Origin: Rhodocyclaceae bacterium
GTDB taxonomy: Bacteria > Pseudomonadota > Gammaproteobacteria > Burkholderiales > Rhodocyclaceae
Direction: 5' to 3'
Length of the DNA: 64,000 bases
Assembly (NCBI GenBank): GCA_023150275.1
Contig: JAKLLG010000011.1
Span: 56,583 to 120,582, forward strand
Position 1 is the stretch's first letter; each line of letters starts with the position of its first letter. Below, piece after piece: positions 1 through 7,623 of this stretch. Under the pieces are notes generated by a model, which did not search any database, was not told where the DNA came from, and was given only the letters and a program-made list of their open reading frames with translations. The position numbers and the translations under genes are program-made.

Positions 1-345
1 ATCGGCATGCTCGCAGCGCTCCTGCATCACCACCGCATCGGCGCCGGCCGGAATCGGCGCACCGGTGAAGATGCGCGCAGCCGTACCGGGCTGCAGATGC
101 GCGCCGACCGTGCCGGCCGGAATGCGTTGCGACACCGGCAGCGTGGTGCCGGCGACCGTCACATCGGCTGCGCGTACCGCGTAGCCGTCCATCGCAGAGT
201 TGTCGAGCGGCGGCACCGCGAGGGTCGAGTGCTGCGCCTCGGCGAGCACGCGCCCGGCCGCTGCAATGGTCGGCATGGCCTTGGTTTCGCTCACCGGCAC
301 ACAGCCGGCAAGCAGCTTCGCTAGCGCTTCGTCAAACGAGAGCAT
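1..345 (-). CDS. moeA: Molybdopterin molybdenumtransferase MoeA, N-terminal part (cut by window edge)
   Basis: The reading frame starts with ATG at 345 and is still open at position 1, so only about 115 N-terminal residues are seen. The translation contains [14 protein letters not shown] and [19 protein letters not shown], both hallmark stretches of the MoeA N-terminal domains. MoeA inserts molybdate into adenylated molybdopterin to give molybdenum cofactor in the cytoplasm. It overlaps the end of mobB by 14 bases on the same strand, so the two are probably co-transcribed and translationally coupled. Identification is by motif and by the cofactor-gene neighbour; the catalytic C-terminal part lies outside the window. 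Confidence 0.93.
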   Translation of the reverse strand, partial: MLSFDEALAKLLAGCVPVSETKAMPTIAAAGRVLAEAQHSTLAVPPLDNSAMDGYAVRAADVTVAGTTLPVSQRIPAGTVGAHLQPGTAARIFTGAPIPAGADAVVMQERCEHAD

Positions 346-847
346 CGTGGTTTCCTTGCAGTTCCAGGGTTGTAACGACGAATTCGGCAATCGCATCGAT
401 GTCGTTGAGATCAAGCACCGGCAGGTGCGTCTTGACCGGCTCATCGGTCGCCACCGCGACGACGTTCGGATTCTCCGGCCACAGCGGCGGCTTGCCGTTG
501 GCCGGGCGATAAACCTCCAGCTTCGGCACCGGCTCGTTCTTGAAGCCCTCGACCAGTACCAGATCGCAGGGCGAGAAGTGCGCGAGGTATTCGTCCAGCG
601 TCGGCTCCGGTTCGTCGCGCAGCTCGTGCAGCAAGGCCCAGCGCTGCGCGCCGGTGAGCATCACCTCGCTCGCCCCGGCCTCACGGTGGCGGTACGAATC
701 CTTGCCCGGGCGGTCGATGTCGAAGCCGTGGTGGGCGTGCTTGATGACCGAAACCTTCAGGCCGCGCGCGGTGAGGCGCGGGATCAGTTGCTCGATCAAA
801 GTGGTTTTTCCGGAGCCGGAAAAACCGGCCACCCCGAAGACCTTCAT
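332..847 (-). CDS. mobB: Molybdopterin-guanine dinucleotide biosynthesis protein MobB
   Basis: A 171-residue P-loop GTPase-like protein. The N-terminus [17 protein letters not shown] carries a Walker A motif (GFSGSGKTT), followed by a conserved [16 protein letters not shown] segment and [17 protein letters not shown], all typical of MobB. The protein assists MobA in attaching GMP to molybdopterin. I place the start at 847 because the family normally begins only a few residues before the P-loop. Upstream in-frame ATGs at 862 and 871 are possible and would add 5 or 8 residues; the ribosome binding site does not decide clearly. It precedes and overlaps moeA, forming a small cofactor operon. Confidence 0.9.
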   Translation of the reverse strand: MKVFGVAGFSGSGKTTLIEQLIPRLTARGLKVSVIKHAHHGFDIDRPGKDSYRHREAGASEVMLTGAQRWALLHELRDEPEPTLDEYLAHFSPCDLVLVEGFKNEPVPKLEVYRPANGKPPLWPENPNVVAVATDEPVKTHLPVLDLNDIDAIAEFVVTTLELQGNHDALV

Positions 848-976
848 GGCGAATGCTTTCATGGTCGCCATTCTACCTGCTGGCGCCGAGAGGAAACTCC
901 AACTGACACCGGTTCCGGGTCGCAATAAAGGCCAAAAATACCCCGCCGATTCGCCATCAACCCCGCCCAGCACACC

Positions 977-1000
977 GAGCGATTAAATAGTCAATCGCTC
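977..1000. promoter_or_regulatory. Perfect 8-bp inverted repeat in the mobB/secreted-protein divergent spacer
   Basis: GAGCGATT (977-984) and AATCGCTC (993-1000) are exact reverse complements separated by 8 AT-rich bases. The element sits between two divergently transcribed genes (mobB starts at 847, the secreted protein at 1120). It is therefore better placed as a repressor or activator operator than as a terminator. No flanking T-tract supports termination. Function is inferred from position and symmetry only. Confidence 0.4.
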
Positions 1001-1119
1001 ACGTTGTAAATGACTCCGGGGTAGCAGCTCCACTTCCCATCACTCCGGGTGCAGGGCGCAGGTTGGCGGCGGGCCGGAGAATGGGCTATAACGCTTGCAA
1101 CCGCTGGGGGAGGCGCACC

Positions 1120-3708
1120 ATGAAAAAATCCATTGCCGGGTTCATCTTCCTTGCCCTGATGGGGTCCGGGCTTGTCCGGGCCGCGCAGCCGCCCATTACG
1201 GTGGATTGCAGCAAGCCGCTGGAGGTGATCAAGCCCGTGCCCGTCGATGCGCAATCCAACTGCCCTGCCTGCGCCGAAGCCTACTCCTTCATCACCATCG
1301 ACATCGAGTCCATCAATCGTGTAGCAGAAGAAATCAACAAGGAAAACGCCACCCTGCGCGCCCTTTTCTGCAACACCGACAACACGCCAAAGATAGCCAA
1401 GCCACCGGAGGACTGTCCAACACCCAAGCGCGTGGAGTTATCCATGATATGGGCCGGTCCAGAGGCCGGTCGTTTCAAGGGGCATGAACGGGCAGCTGCG
1501 CGTTTGGGAACACTGATAGACCAAGAAACATACTACAGCCTGGATGAAATGTTCAGCATCATCGCGGAAAAGGTAGGGCAACCAGTGGATGTGACCGGGC
1601 GATGTGGAAATTGCCTGAGCATCCTGCGATTGACCGCGCATGGTGACGAGAAGGATTCGCTAGGCCTGCGCATCGGGCCAGCCATTCTCTCTCCGCAGGA
1701 AGTCGATGCAAATGGCGTGAAACCAACTGCCAGTCGAGAGGTCCTTGACGTCATGATGCGGCTGCGCGGCTACATGTGCAATGATGGCCTCTTGCAGATA
1801 TATCAGTGCAATGCCGGCTCCGGGGAGAAGGGTAAACAGGTTGGCCAAGCAGTGGCTGACTACATGGGCATCGATGTGACCGCACCCGATTACTCGGTAT
1901 CCATGGGCTATTGCCAGTCCATACCCGACAGCTTGAATGATGCAAACGACCCGGCCAAGAGTGGCTGGCATCCGTTCCGCCCGAAGGACAGGGTCGATTC
2001 TCATGACGCCTGGAAACAACACCAAGCGCGCATCATCCAGAACCGAATCAAGCTGCTGATGGAGAAACGGGACCGCCTGCTAAGGCAACTCGAGGAAGAC
2101 CGTGTCGCCTATCGGGAATGCGTACGAGAGCAATGCCCGCCACCTGTCCCCACCACACCCCCCATCGGCGTTATTCCCGGGAGTGGAGCCAGCACCGAGC
2201 CGGCCAAGGCTGAACCCGGCAGGACGTGGAGAGTGGAGAATCCCTGTCCAGAATGTGAGCAGCACAAGGCGGCGGCAGAAAAGGCATACAAGGCTGCGGC
2301 CGTTGTCGACGAAAGCATCAACAAGCTGCGCAAGCCGATTGCCGATGCACGTTCACGGCAAAAAGCAGCACAGGGACGAATTGCACGCTTACAGACAGAG
2401 ATTGACGCCATCGCCTCGCGGCGAGATGGCGGAAGCGCCTATGACCCACAGTCCGGAATTACTACCGAATCTGTGACCCAGCCCGATGGTCGGGTGCGAA
2501 TCACCGTGCGCGATGCCAGTGGCAAGGTGCTGGAAGAGCGCTTCCGCGAGCGGCGGGACGTGGCCAAGCTGCGCGAGCAGATGACGGCCGAAGAGAAGAA
2601 GCTGGCCGAAATCGACCGGAAAGTTGGTGAACTGCAGGCCGAAATGAACCGTCTGGTAGCAGAACGCGATGCGCACCTGAAAGCGGCAGAGAAAGCCTTG
2701 GCCGATTTCCGGGACTGCCTGAAGAAGCGCTGCGGCGTGGTGGAAAGATCTGCCTGCGTATTTCCACCGGTGAAGCCCATTACCATCGGCCCGCGTGAAA
2801 CTTTTGGCTATGGCGAAACTCAGGTAGCGGCCGATGTGGGCAAGGTGGCAATCGGCATCCTGGGCGGATTCCTCGGCGGCAGGGGTGGTGGAAGCGGTGG
2901 GCACGGTGGCGCCCCCTTCCAGGGCGGACCTTCGGGTGGAGACAAGCCGCAATTGGCCGACGACCCGATCCGAGACAAGCAGACATTCTCCGACGCGCAG
3001 ACCGGTACAGCGATCAAGGTCGGCGGCCAGTACCGTCCAGACGGCAAGCTGCTGGTAAGCGTGGATGTCGACAAGGCCGAAGACAAGGGTGTAGTACATC
3101 AGGCCGCGCTGGAGCGATTGGCGCCGCAGCCGGATGGTTCGTGCAAGACGCAGATAGCGGAGCCCATCGAGTGGCTCCATTACGAAATTTGGGAAGACTG
3201 GTGGGCGAAGATCCGCATCCAGCGCTTCGAGAGCGTCGACGGCGGTCCCTGGCGCAAGACACACGACACCGGCTGGCGCGACTGGGGCAGCGGCTCGCAA
3301 CTACTCGAGACCGGCACCCTGCCGGCTGACCAGATTCCACGTACCGCTTGGGGCTCAATGGGTGCCGACCGTGCCTTTGGTGGCCCGCGCTCGGCCGGCG
3401 CGGTGTTCGATCCGGGAAAACCCGTGCTGACCGGGCACCCGGCACCAGAGCGACTTGTAGTGCATGTCACCCAGCCAGGCAAGGATCCGGTGACGACGGT
3501 GCCGTTCGTGCTCTATCCGACTTACGGCAACGACGGGAAAGTCAGTTACGGCAATACGGCGCCGGAGTTCGACAAGTGGTTGAAGGAGAGCAGCCGGCCG
3601 AAGCCCGGAGAACTCGACAAGGTATTCAAGGATCCGCCCCCGGGGCTGGGTGGCAGCAAGAGATTCGACCCGGCAAGCCCGCCGCGCGCAGGTGATCGTT
3701 TCGAATAG
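1120..3708 (+). CDS. Large secreted coiled-coil protein with a DUF4347/caspase-like segment
   Basis: An 862-residue protein with an N-terminal signal peptide (hydrophobic residues 5-20, likely cleavage near residue 21-22). The ATG at 1120 is preceded by a strong GGGGGAGG. Residues about 165-255 contain LRLTAHGD (His174) and LLQIYQCNAGSGEKG (Cys230), followed by an ADYMGIDVTA-like segment. That spacing resembles DUF4347 domains and the His/Cys dyad of clan CD (caspase-like) peptidases. Paired cysteines occur near 48/51, 162/165 and 376/379. Alpha-helical, probably coiled-coil stretches lie around 300-335 and 380-560, and a Gly-rich linker near 600-630. The C-terminal third has no motif I recognise. 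It stands alone between molybdenum genes and an ATPase cluster. Export and layout are seen; the peptidase-like fold is inference from motif spacing, and no substrate can be named. Confidence 0.75.
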   Translation: MKKSIAGFIFLALMGSGLVRAAQPPITVDCSKPLEVIKPVPVDAQSNCPACAEAYSFITIDIESINRVAEEINKENATLRALFCNTDNTPKIAKPPEDCPTPKRVELSMIWAGPEAGRFKGHERAAARLGTLIDQETYYSLDEMFSIIAEKVGQPVDVTGRCGNCLSILRLTAHGDEKDSLGLRIGPAILSPQEVDANGVKPTASREVLDVMMRLRGYMCNDGLLQIYQCNAGSGEKGKQVGQAVADYMGIDVTAPDYSVSMGYCQSIPDSLNDANDPAKSGWHPFRPKDRVDSHDAWKQHQARIIQNRIKLLMEKRDRLLRQLEEDRVAYRECVREQCPPPVPTTPPIGVIPGSGASTEPAKAEPGRTWRVENPCPECEQHKAAAEKAYKAAAVVDESINKLRKPIADARSRQKAAQGRIARLQTEIDAIASRRDGGSAYDPQSGITTESVTQPDGRVRITVRDASGKVLEERFRERRDVAKLREQMTAEEKKLAEIDRKVGELQAEMNRLVAERDAHLKAAEKALADFRDCLKKRCGVVERSACVFPPVKPITIGPRETFGYGETQVAADVGKVAIGILGGFLGGRGGGSGGHGGAPFQGGPSGGDKPQLADDPIRDKQTFSDAQTGTAIKVGGQYRPDGKLLVSVDVDKAEDKGVVHQAALERLAPQPDGSCKTQIAEPIEWLHYEIWEDWWAKIRIQRFESVDGGPWRKTHDTGWRDWGSGSQLLETGTLPADQIPRTAWGSMGADRAFGGPRSAGAVFDPGKPVLTGHPAPERLVVHVTQPGKDPVTTVPFVLYPTYGNDGKVSYGNTAPEFDKWLKESSRPKPGELDKVFKDPPPGLGGSKRFDPASPPRAGDRFE

Positions 3709-4033
3709 GGCCGCGCGCATGCTGCGGCACGAGATCGAAAACCAATCATGTGGATACTGGCAAACATCCAAGAACCTCGGTCGATACTTGCCACCACCTG
3801 GAATGCCTGATCGCTGCAAACATTTCGACGCTACCAAACGCTCACTCGACGGGTGGGGCGCCACGACCCCACCGGCGTATCCGGGTGGGCGCCTGGCGGC
3901 ATGATTCATCCTTGCGGGCGTGACCCTGCCGCGTCGTCTCTTCGCATCAGGCACCCACCCGAACGCGTCAACGCGCTCGTCTAACCGAGGGTTCCAGGAT
4001 CATTCGCTGCGCCGCAGCAGCCCTGCGCGACTC
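3709..4033. other. Gene-poor spacer downstream of the secreted protein
   Basis: No convincing coding frame, RNA or mobile-element end is visible here. The only structure seen is a 7-bp hairpin with GGTGGGG (3852-3858) and CCCCACC (3867-3873). It lacks a following T-tract, so it is at best a weak terminator for the upstream gene. The spacer leads directly into the decayed gene copy at 4034-4212. Confidence 0.5.
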
Positions 4034-4212
4034 GGCCCCCGGCACCTCGAACACCGGCGCAAACCCGCCGTTCGAAGTGCGGAAGTAGGTGGCCTGCCCC
4101 TGATGGGGCCGTGCCGTGACGAGCTGAACACGGCCGGTATCGGCACAGATGCTCGTGGCATGCCTTGAACTGCAGAGGCTCATCGGCGACGTTCAGATGC
4201 TGCTCGGAGGGC
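4034..4212 (-). pseudogene. Decayed 3'-end copy of the ATP-grasp-like gene at 6225-7526
   Basis: The minus-strand translation here includes RVQLVTARPHQGQATYFRT and GGFAPVFEVPGA. These are near-identical to the C-terminus of the intact gene ending at 6225 (KVQLVTARLYQGQTTNFRT, GGFAPVFEVPGA). Nucleotide similarity begins at about 4034 (matching about 6238) and fades at about 4212, just before the stop codon of the neighbouring ATPase. The copy is diverged, shifted in frame toward its upstream end and has no start. It reads as a remnant of a duplicated or replaced gene. Its position on the far side of the two ATPases means they are bracketed by related sequence. Confidence 0.8.
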
Positions 4213-4214
4213 AG

Positions 4215-4958
4215 TCAAACCGGCAAATCGTCACCGAAAAGGTATTCCAGACGCCGTGGGTAGTTGTTCAGGAAATCCCTGGTCACCAGATAGTGCTCTG
4301 TATCTTCGTACGCCACTTCGCGGATTCCGTCATCGTCGAGCATCATGATCTTGGCATTCGGATAGGCCAGCAGTATCGGCGAGTGCGTGGCAATGATGAA
4401 TTGCGACTCGTTTTGCACCAGGCCGTGAATGGCGGACAAGGCGGCGAGCTGCCGGTTTGGCGAGAGCGCCGCCTCGGGCTCGTCGAGGAGATACAGCCCC
4501 CTCCCCGCGAACTTCGTCGTAAGCAAGGTGATAAATGCTTCACCATGCGATCGACTGTGCAAGGACTTTCCCCCGTAGCCTTTCAGATAGCCGACCTCGT
4601 CCATGTAGCTCGCGACGTTGTAGAAACTTTCGGCACGCAGAAAGTAGCCATCATCGGGCATTCTGAAACTGCGTGTCGGGCGCAGATGCCGGAATAACTC
4701 CGATGTCGTTTCTGCGGACTGGAACTGTACGCTCCTGGTCCCTCCCTCCGGGCCGAAACCGCAGAGAAGTGCGATCGCTTCGAGAAGCGTAGACTTTCCA
4801 GAGCCGTTTTCACCTACGAGAAAAGTAACGTCGGGGTGAAACTCGAGAACACCCATCTCGCGCACGGCAGGTACGCTATACGGGAAGGCGCCGAAATCGA
4901 CGTCGACATCGTCCCGAAACGCCACGGACTTGAGATAGGGTTTTGGAGCGATGGCCAC
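4215..4958 (-). CDS. AAA/ABC-type ATPase, COG3910-like
   Basis: A 247-residue soluble ATPase of the SMC/ABC-like class. Walker A is VGENGSGKSTLLEAIA near residues 48-62. The signature region is GGKSLHSRSHGEAF near 129-142, Walker B is LYLLDEPEAALS near 156-167, and the switch histidine lies in FIIATHSPILLAYPNAK near 188-204. This matches the compact stand-alone ATPase family usually called COG3910. The substrate is unknown; related ATPases work in DNA-end or nuclease-linked systems, but no nuclease domain is present here. It follows the AAA ATPase at 4980 on the same strand with a 21-base gap, so the two likely form an operon. Its stop codon abuts the decayed gene copy at 4034-4212. Confidence 0.85.
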   Translation of the reverse strand: MAIAPKPYLKSVAFRDDVDVDFGAFPYSVPAVREMGVLEFHPDVTFLVGENGSGKSTLLEAIALLCGFGPEGGTRSVQFQSAETTSELFRHLRPTRSFRMPDDGYFLRAESFYNVASYMDEVGYLKGYGGKSLHSRSHGEAFITLLTTKFAGRGLYLLDEPEAALSPNRQLAALSAIHGLVQNESQFIIATHSPILLAYPNAKIMMLDDDGIREVAYEDTEHYLVTRDFLNNYPRRLEYLFGDDLPV

Positions 4959-4979
4959 GACTATCCTCGCATGCCCGAC

Positions 4980-6092
4980 TCAATGTTCGGTGATCGATGG
5001 CGAGGCACAGCAAGCCGCCTCGAATGCCTTGTAGATCTCCGCCAGCGAATAACCGGCACGCGAGACTGGCCCAAGGCGCTCAACCGCCAGCTGCTGCCGG
5101 ACAGTGTTACCGCTGCATAGCCGTGCGATCAATGCTTGCGCTTCCGGCTCGGCCAACTGCCGCACGAGAACCCGTGCAAAGCATCGTCCCGGTCGCACCA
5201 GAGCGTCGTCAAGGTCACCAACATTAGGCAGGTTCGTCGAAAAGATAATCTTCCGCCCCTGCGAGCGGACGACGCCATCGGCAATGGTCAGGAAACGATG
5301 CAGATGCTCGTTCCCTTCGCTTCGCGGCTTCAGCAGATGGTCCGCATCCTCGACAACGAAGGCGTCATCCCAGCCGGTAATGAACTTGACGAAAATCTGG
5401 TCGCACTCAAGCGCCTTTTTGTCGCCGGTATAGAGCGCTTGCGCCTCGCCTCCACGCCGTCGCGAAATTTCGCCGAGGATCGCGCGAATCAGGCGCGTCT
5501 TGCCCGTTCCCGGCGGCCCCTGCAGCACCAGCACCGTTTCGCGCGCGTCCAGATAGCGTGTGATGAAATGCTTTACTCCGCCTGCAATTTCGGGATAGGC
5601 CTCGTCAACCAGCACGTCGTCGGCCAACTCTTCGATACCCGCGCTTTCCAGTTCGCCCTTCGAAGTCAAGAAATGCCAGTCGATCGAAAACATCGGTTCG
5701 GTAATCCGTGCAGCACCAGCCAAACCGAGGAGTTGTCCCCGCACCCTTTCCGCCCGATCAATCGAATCCGACCAGATATTGAAATGACATGAACAATAGT
5801 CCGATTTCCTGCCTCCGTAAGCAACGACAAGGACGCCATCGCCATCGAGGATCATCGACGAGGAATCGAGCCGCTGCGCCCTCCAGCCGGAGGTAAGCGC
5901 GATGGCATCAAAATGCGACTCAAGGTGAGTGCGAACGGCATAACGCAGGTTACGGTACACCGGGTAGCGTGAAACGCCTTTCTCCATCGCTTCGGCGATC
6001 CGAGACTTCAACACGAGATCGCCAAACTGCCACACCTGCGCAGAAAGCTGTGCTGCAACTCCGTTTCCGGTCATTCCGGTACGTTCATTCAT
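4980..6092 (-). CDS. AAA+ family ATPase of unknown role
   Basis: A 370-residue protein. The first half (about 1-180) has no motif I recognise. The second half is an AAA+ module: Walker A GPPGTGKTRLI near 190-200, Walker B-like DAFVVEDADHLL near 238-249, sensor 1 IIFSTNLPNVGDLDDALV and an arginine-finger-like RPGRC segment. This resembles ATPases with an N-terminal DUF5925-type domain, which are uncharacterised. It lies upstream of and in line with the COG3910-like ATPase, and downstream of the ATP-grasp-like gene after a 132-base spacer. Role unknown; the pairing of two ATPases between related gene copies suggests an acquired module. Confidence 0.8.
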   Translation of the reverse strand: MNERTGMTGNGVAAQLSAQVWQFGDLVLKSRIAEAMEKGVSRYPVYRNLRYAVRTHLESHFDAIALTSGWRAQRLDSSSMILDGDGVLVVAYGGRKSDYCSCHFNIWSDSIDRAERVRGQLLGLAGAARITEPMFSIDWHFLTSKGELESAGIEELADDVLVDEAYPEIAGGVKHFITRYLDARETVLVLQGPPGTGKTRLIRAILGEISRRRGGEAQALYTGDKKALECDQIFVKFITGWDDAFVVEDADHLLKPRSEGNEHLHRFLTIADGVVRSQGRKIIFSTNLPNVGDLDDALVRPGRCFARVLVRQLAEPEAQALIARLCSGNTVRQQLAVERLGPVSRAGYSLAEIYKAFEAACCASPSITEH

Positions 6093-6224
6093 TGAAACTT
6101 CGCCTCGTCACTGTTCGTTGAGAAAGTGCTCGCGTCGTATTGAAAACGCCGGCACAGCCGGTATCGGAACGCCGATTCTACATCACGATGTCATTGACAA
6201 AACCGGACAGAATCGAAACAGCAA

Positions 6225-7526
6225 CTAGCCGAACAATGCCCCCGGCACCTCGAACACGGGCGCAAACCCCCCACCCGGCGTGCGGAAGTTGGTCGTCTGC
6301 CCCTGATAGAGCCGCGCGGTGACGAGCTGTACCTTGCCGGCGTAGGCGTAGTTGCGCAGATCGAGCTTGAACTGCTGCGGCACGCCGGCGACCTGCAACC
6401 GCCGCTCGGAGGGCGGCACCAGTGCCTGCGCGATGTAACCGCCCTGCAGGATTTCCTCGAAGACGCGCTTGGTGAGCTTGTCGCCGCGATAGGCGGCCTT
6501 GCTGCCGTAGCCGGCGGCGGGCTTGAAGAACCAGCGCTTGCGCTCGGCCCATAGCGTCTCCGCGTCTTCGGCACGCACCGCGCGCGTCGCCGGCACCATT
6601 GTCGCGATCAACGCGCGCGTTTCAGTGACAACGCCGATTTCCGCCAGCCAGCCCGCATCGCCGAGCGCGATCAGGTTGCGCTTGTCGGCGTAGAGCGCAT
6701 GCGCGCGCGGGTGCGGCGTGATCGTCGGCGCCGTCGCGGCATTGCTCTCCCAGGCGGCACGCAGCGCGGCATTGCCGGCATCTTCGAGCGCGAAGTCGGT
6801 GAGGCGGTTGTAGATCAGGTCGACCTGCTGCCCGCCGTGCAGCAGCCTGGCGCCATCCCAGACGAACGCCGAGGGATCGGCGATGGTCGTGGCAATGCCG
6901 TTCGCCTCGAACAGCCGGCGGAAAAGCTCGAATTCTGGCGCCATGTATTGCTCGCCCGGTTTCTCGTCGACGATGGCGATGCGCGTCAGCGGCACGTCGC
7001 CCTTCGCCCGCCGCCATTCCTCGCGGAACATGGCAACGAACTGCCCTTCAACATCACTTGTCGGCGCCGGCATCAGGGCCGCGACGGACTCGCAGCAGGC
7101 ACGCTGCGCCGCCGCCAGCCGGGCATTCAGGAGGCCGCCGCCAGCGTTGGTGTTGATCTCGATCAGCATCGGCCCCGCGTCGCCGACGTGGAAGTCGTAG
7201 CCAAGGAAGGCGCCGGCGGCGGCGGTACGGTGCCGCGCCGAGGCAGGCGCCCAGCCGAGCACGCGCTCCTGCCAGGCCGGCAGCACAACGATCTCCTCGA
7301 CCGCGGCGACGAGTTCGGCCATGTGCTGCAGATGCTTGCGGCCGACGAAGACGACCGAATCGGAAAAGAGATGCGGCCGCGTCGCGAAGATCTCGCGATA
7401 GAGGCCATCGCTGCCGAGCGCGGCTTCCAGCGCCGCATGGTCGAGCGTGACGCAGGTGCAGTCGCGGTTGAGCACTTCGGCTGCGGTCCTGCAGTCGTCC
7501 GGCAGCCGGGTCAGCGATTCGTTCAT
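6225..7526 (-). CDS. ATP-grasp-like protein of unknown substrate
   Basis: A 433-residue cytoplasmic protein with ATP-grasp-like features. A metal-binding MLIEINTNAGGGLLNA segment lies near 119-134, and a nucleotide-binding KPAAGYGSKAAYRGDKL stretch lies near 340-357. The C-terminal region (LDLRNYAYAGKVQLVTARLY) is conserved enough that a diverged second copy is recognisable at 4034-4212. The order of motifs differs from classical ATP-grasp ligases, as in circularly permuted or glutathionylspermidine-synthase-like members. That assignment is inference. It is upstream of the ATPase pair on the same strand and may share transcription with it. Confidence 0.6.
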   Translation of the reverse strand: MNESLTRLPDDCRTAAEVLNRDCTCVTLDHAALEAALGSDGLYREIFATRPHLFSDSVVFVGRKHLQHMAELVAAVEEIVVLPAWQERVLGWAPASARHRTAAAGAFLGYDFHVGDAGPMLIEINTNAGGGLLNARLAAAQRACCESVAALMPAPTSDVEGQFVAMFREEWRRAKGDVPLTRIAIVDEKPGEQYMAPEFELFRRLFEANGIATTIADPSAFVWDGARLLHGGQQVDLIYNRLTDFALEDAGNAALRAAWESNAATAPTITPHPRAHALYADKRNLIALGDAGWLAEIGVVTETRALIATMVPATRAVRAEDAETLWAERKRWFFKPAAGYGSKAAYRGDKLTKRVFEEILQGGYIAQALVPPSERRLQVAGVPQQFKLDLRNYAYAGKVQLVTARLYQGQTTNFRTPGGGFAPVFEVPGALFG

Positions 7527-7623
7527 TGGAATACTCCCCCCCCATCACTGTTCCCGCGGAAGGGCGCGCGGCCGGTTCGCCACAGCACGACTCCGCGTTG
7601 TGGCTGGCGGTCGTGCGGGGGGT

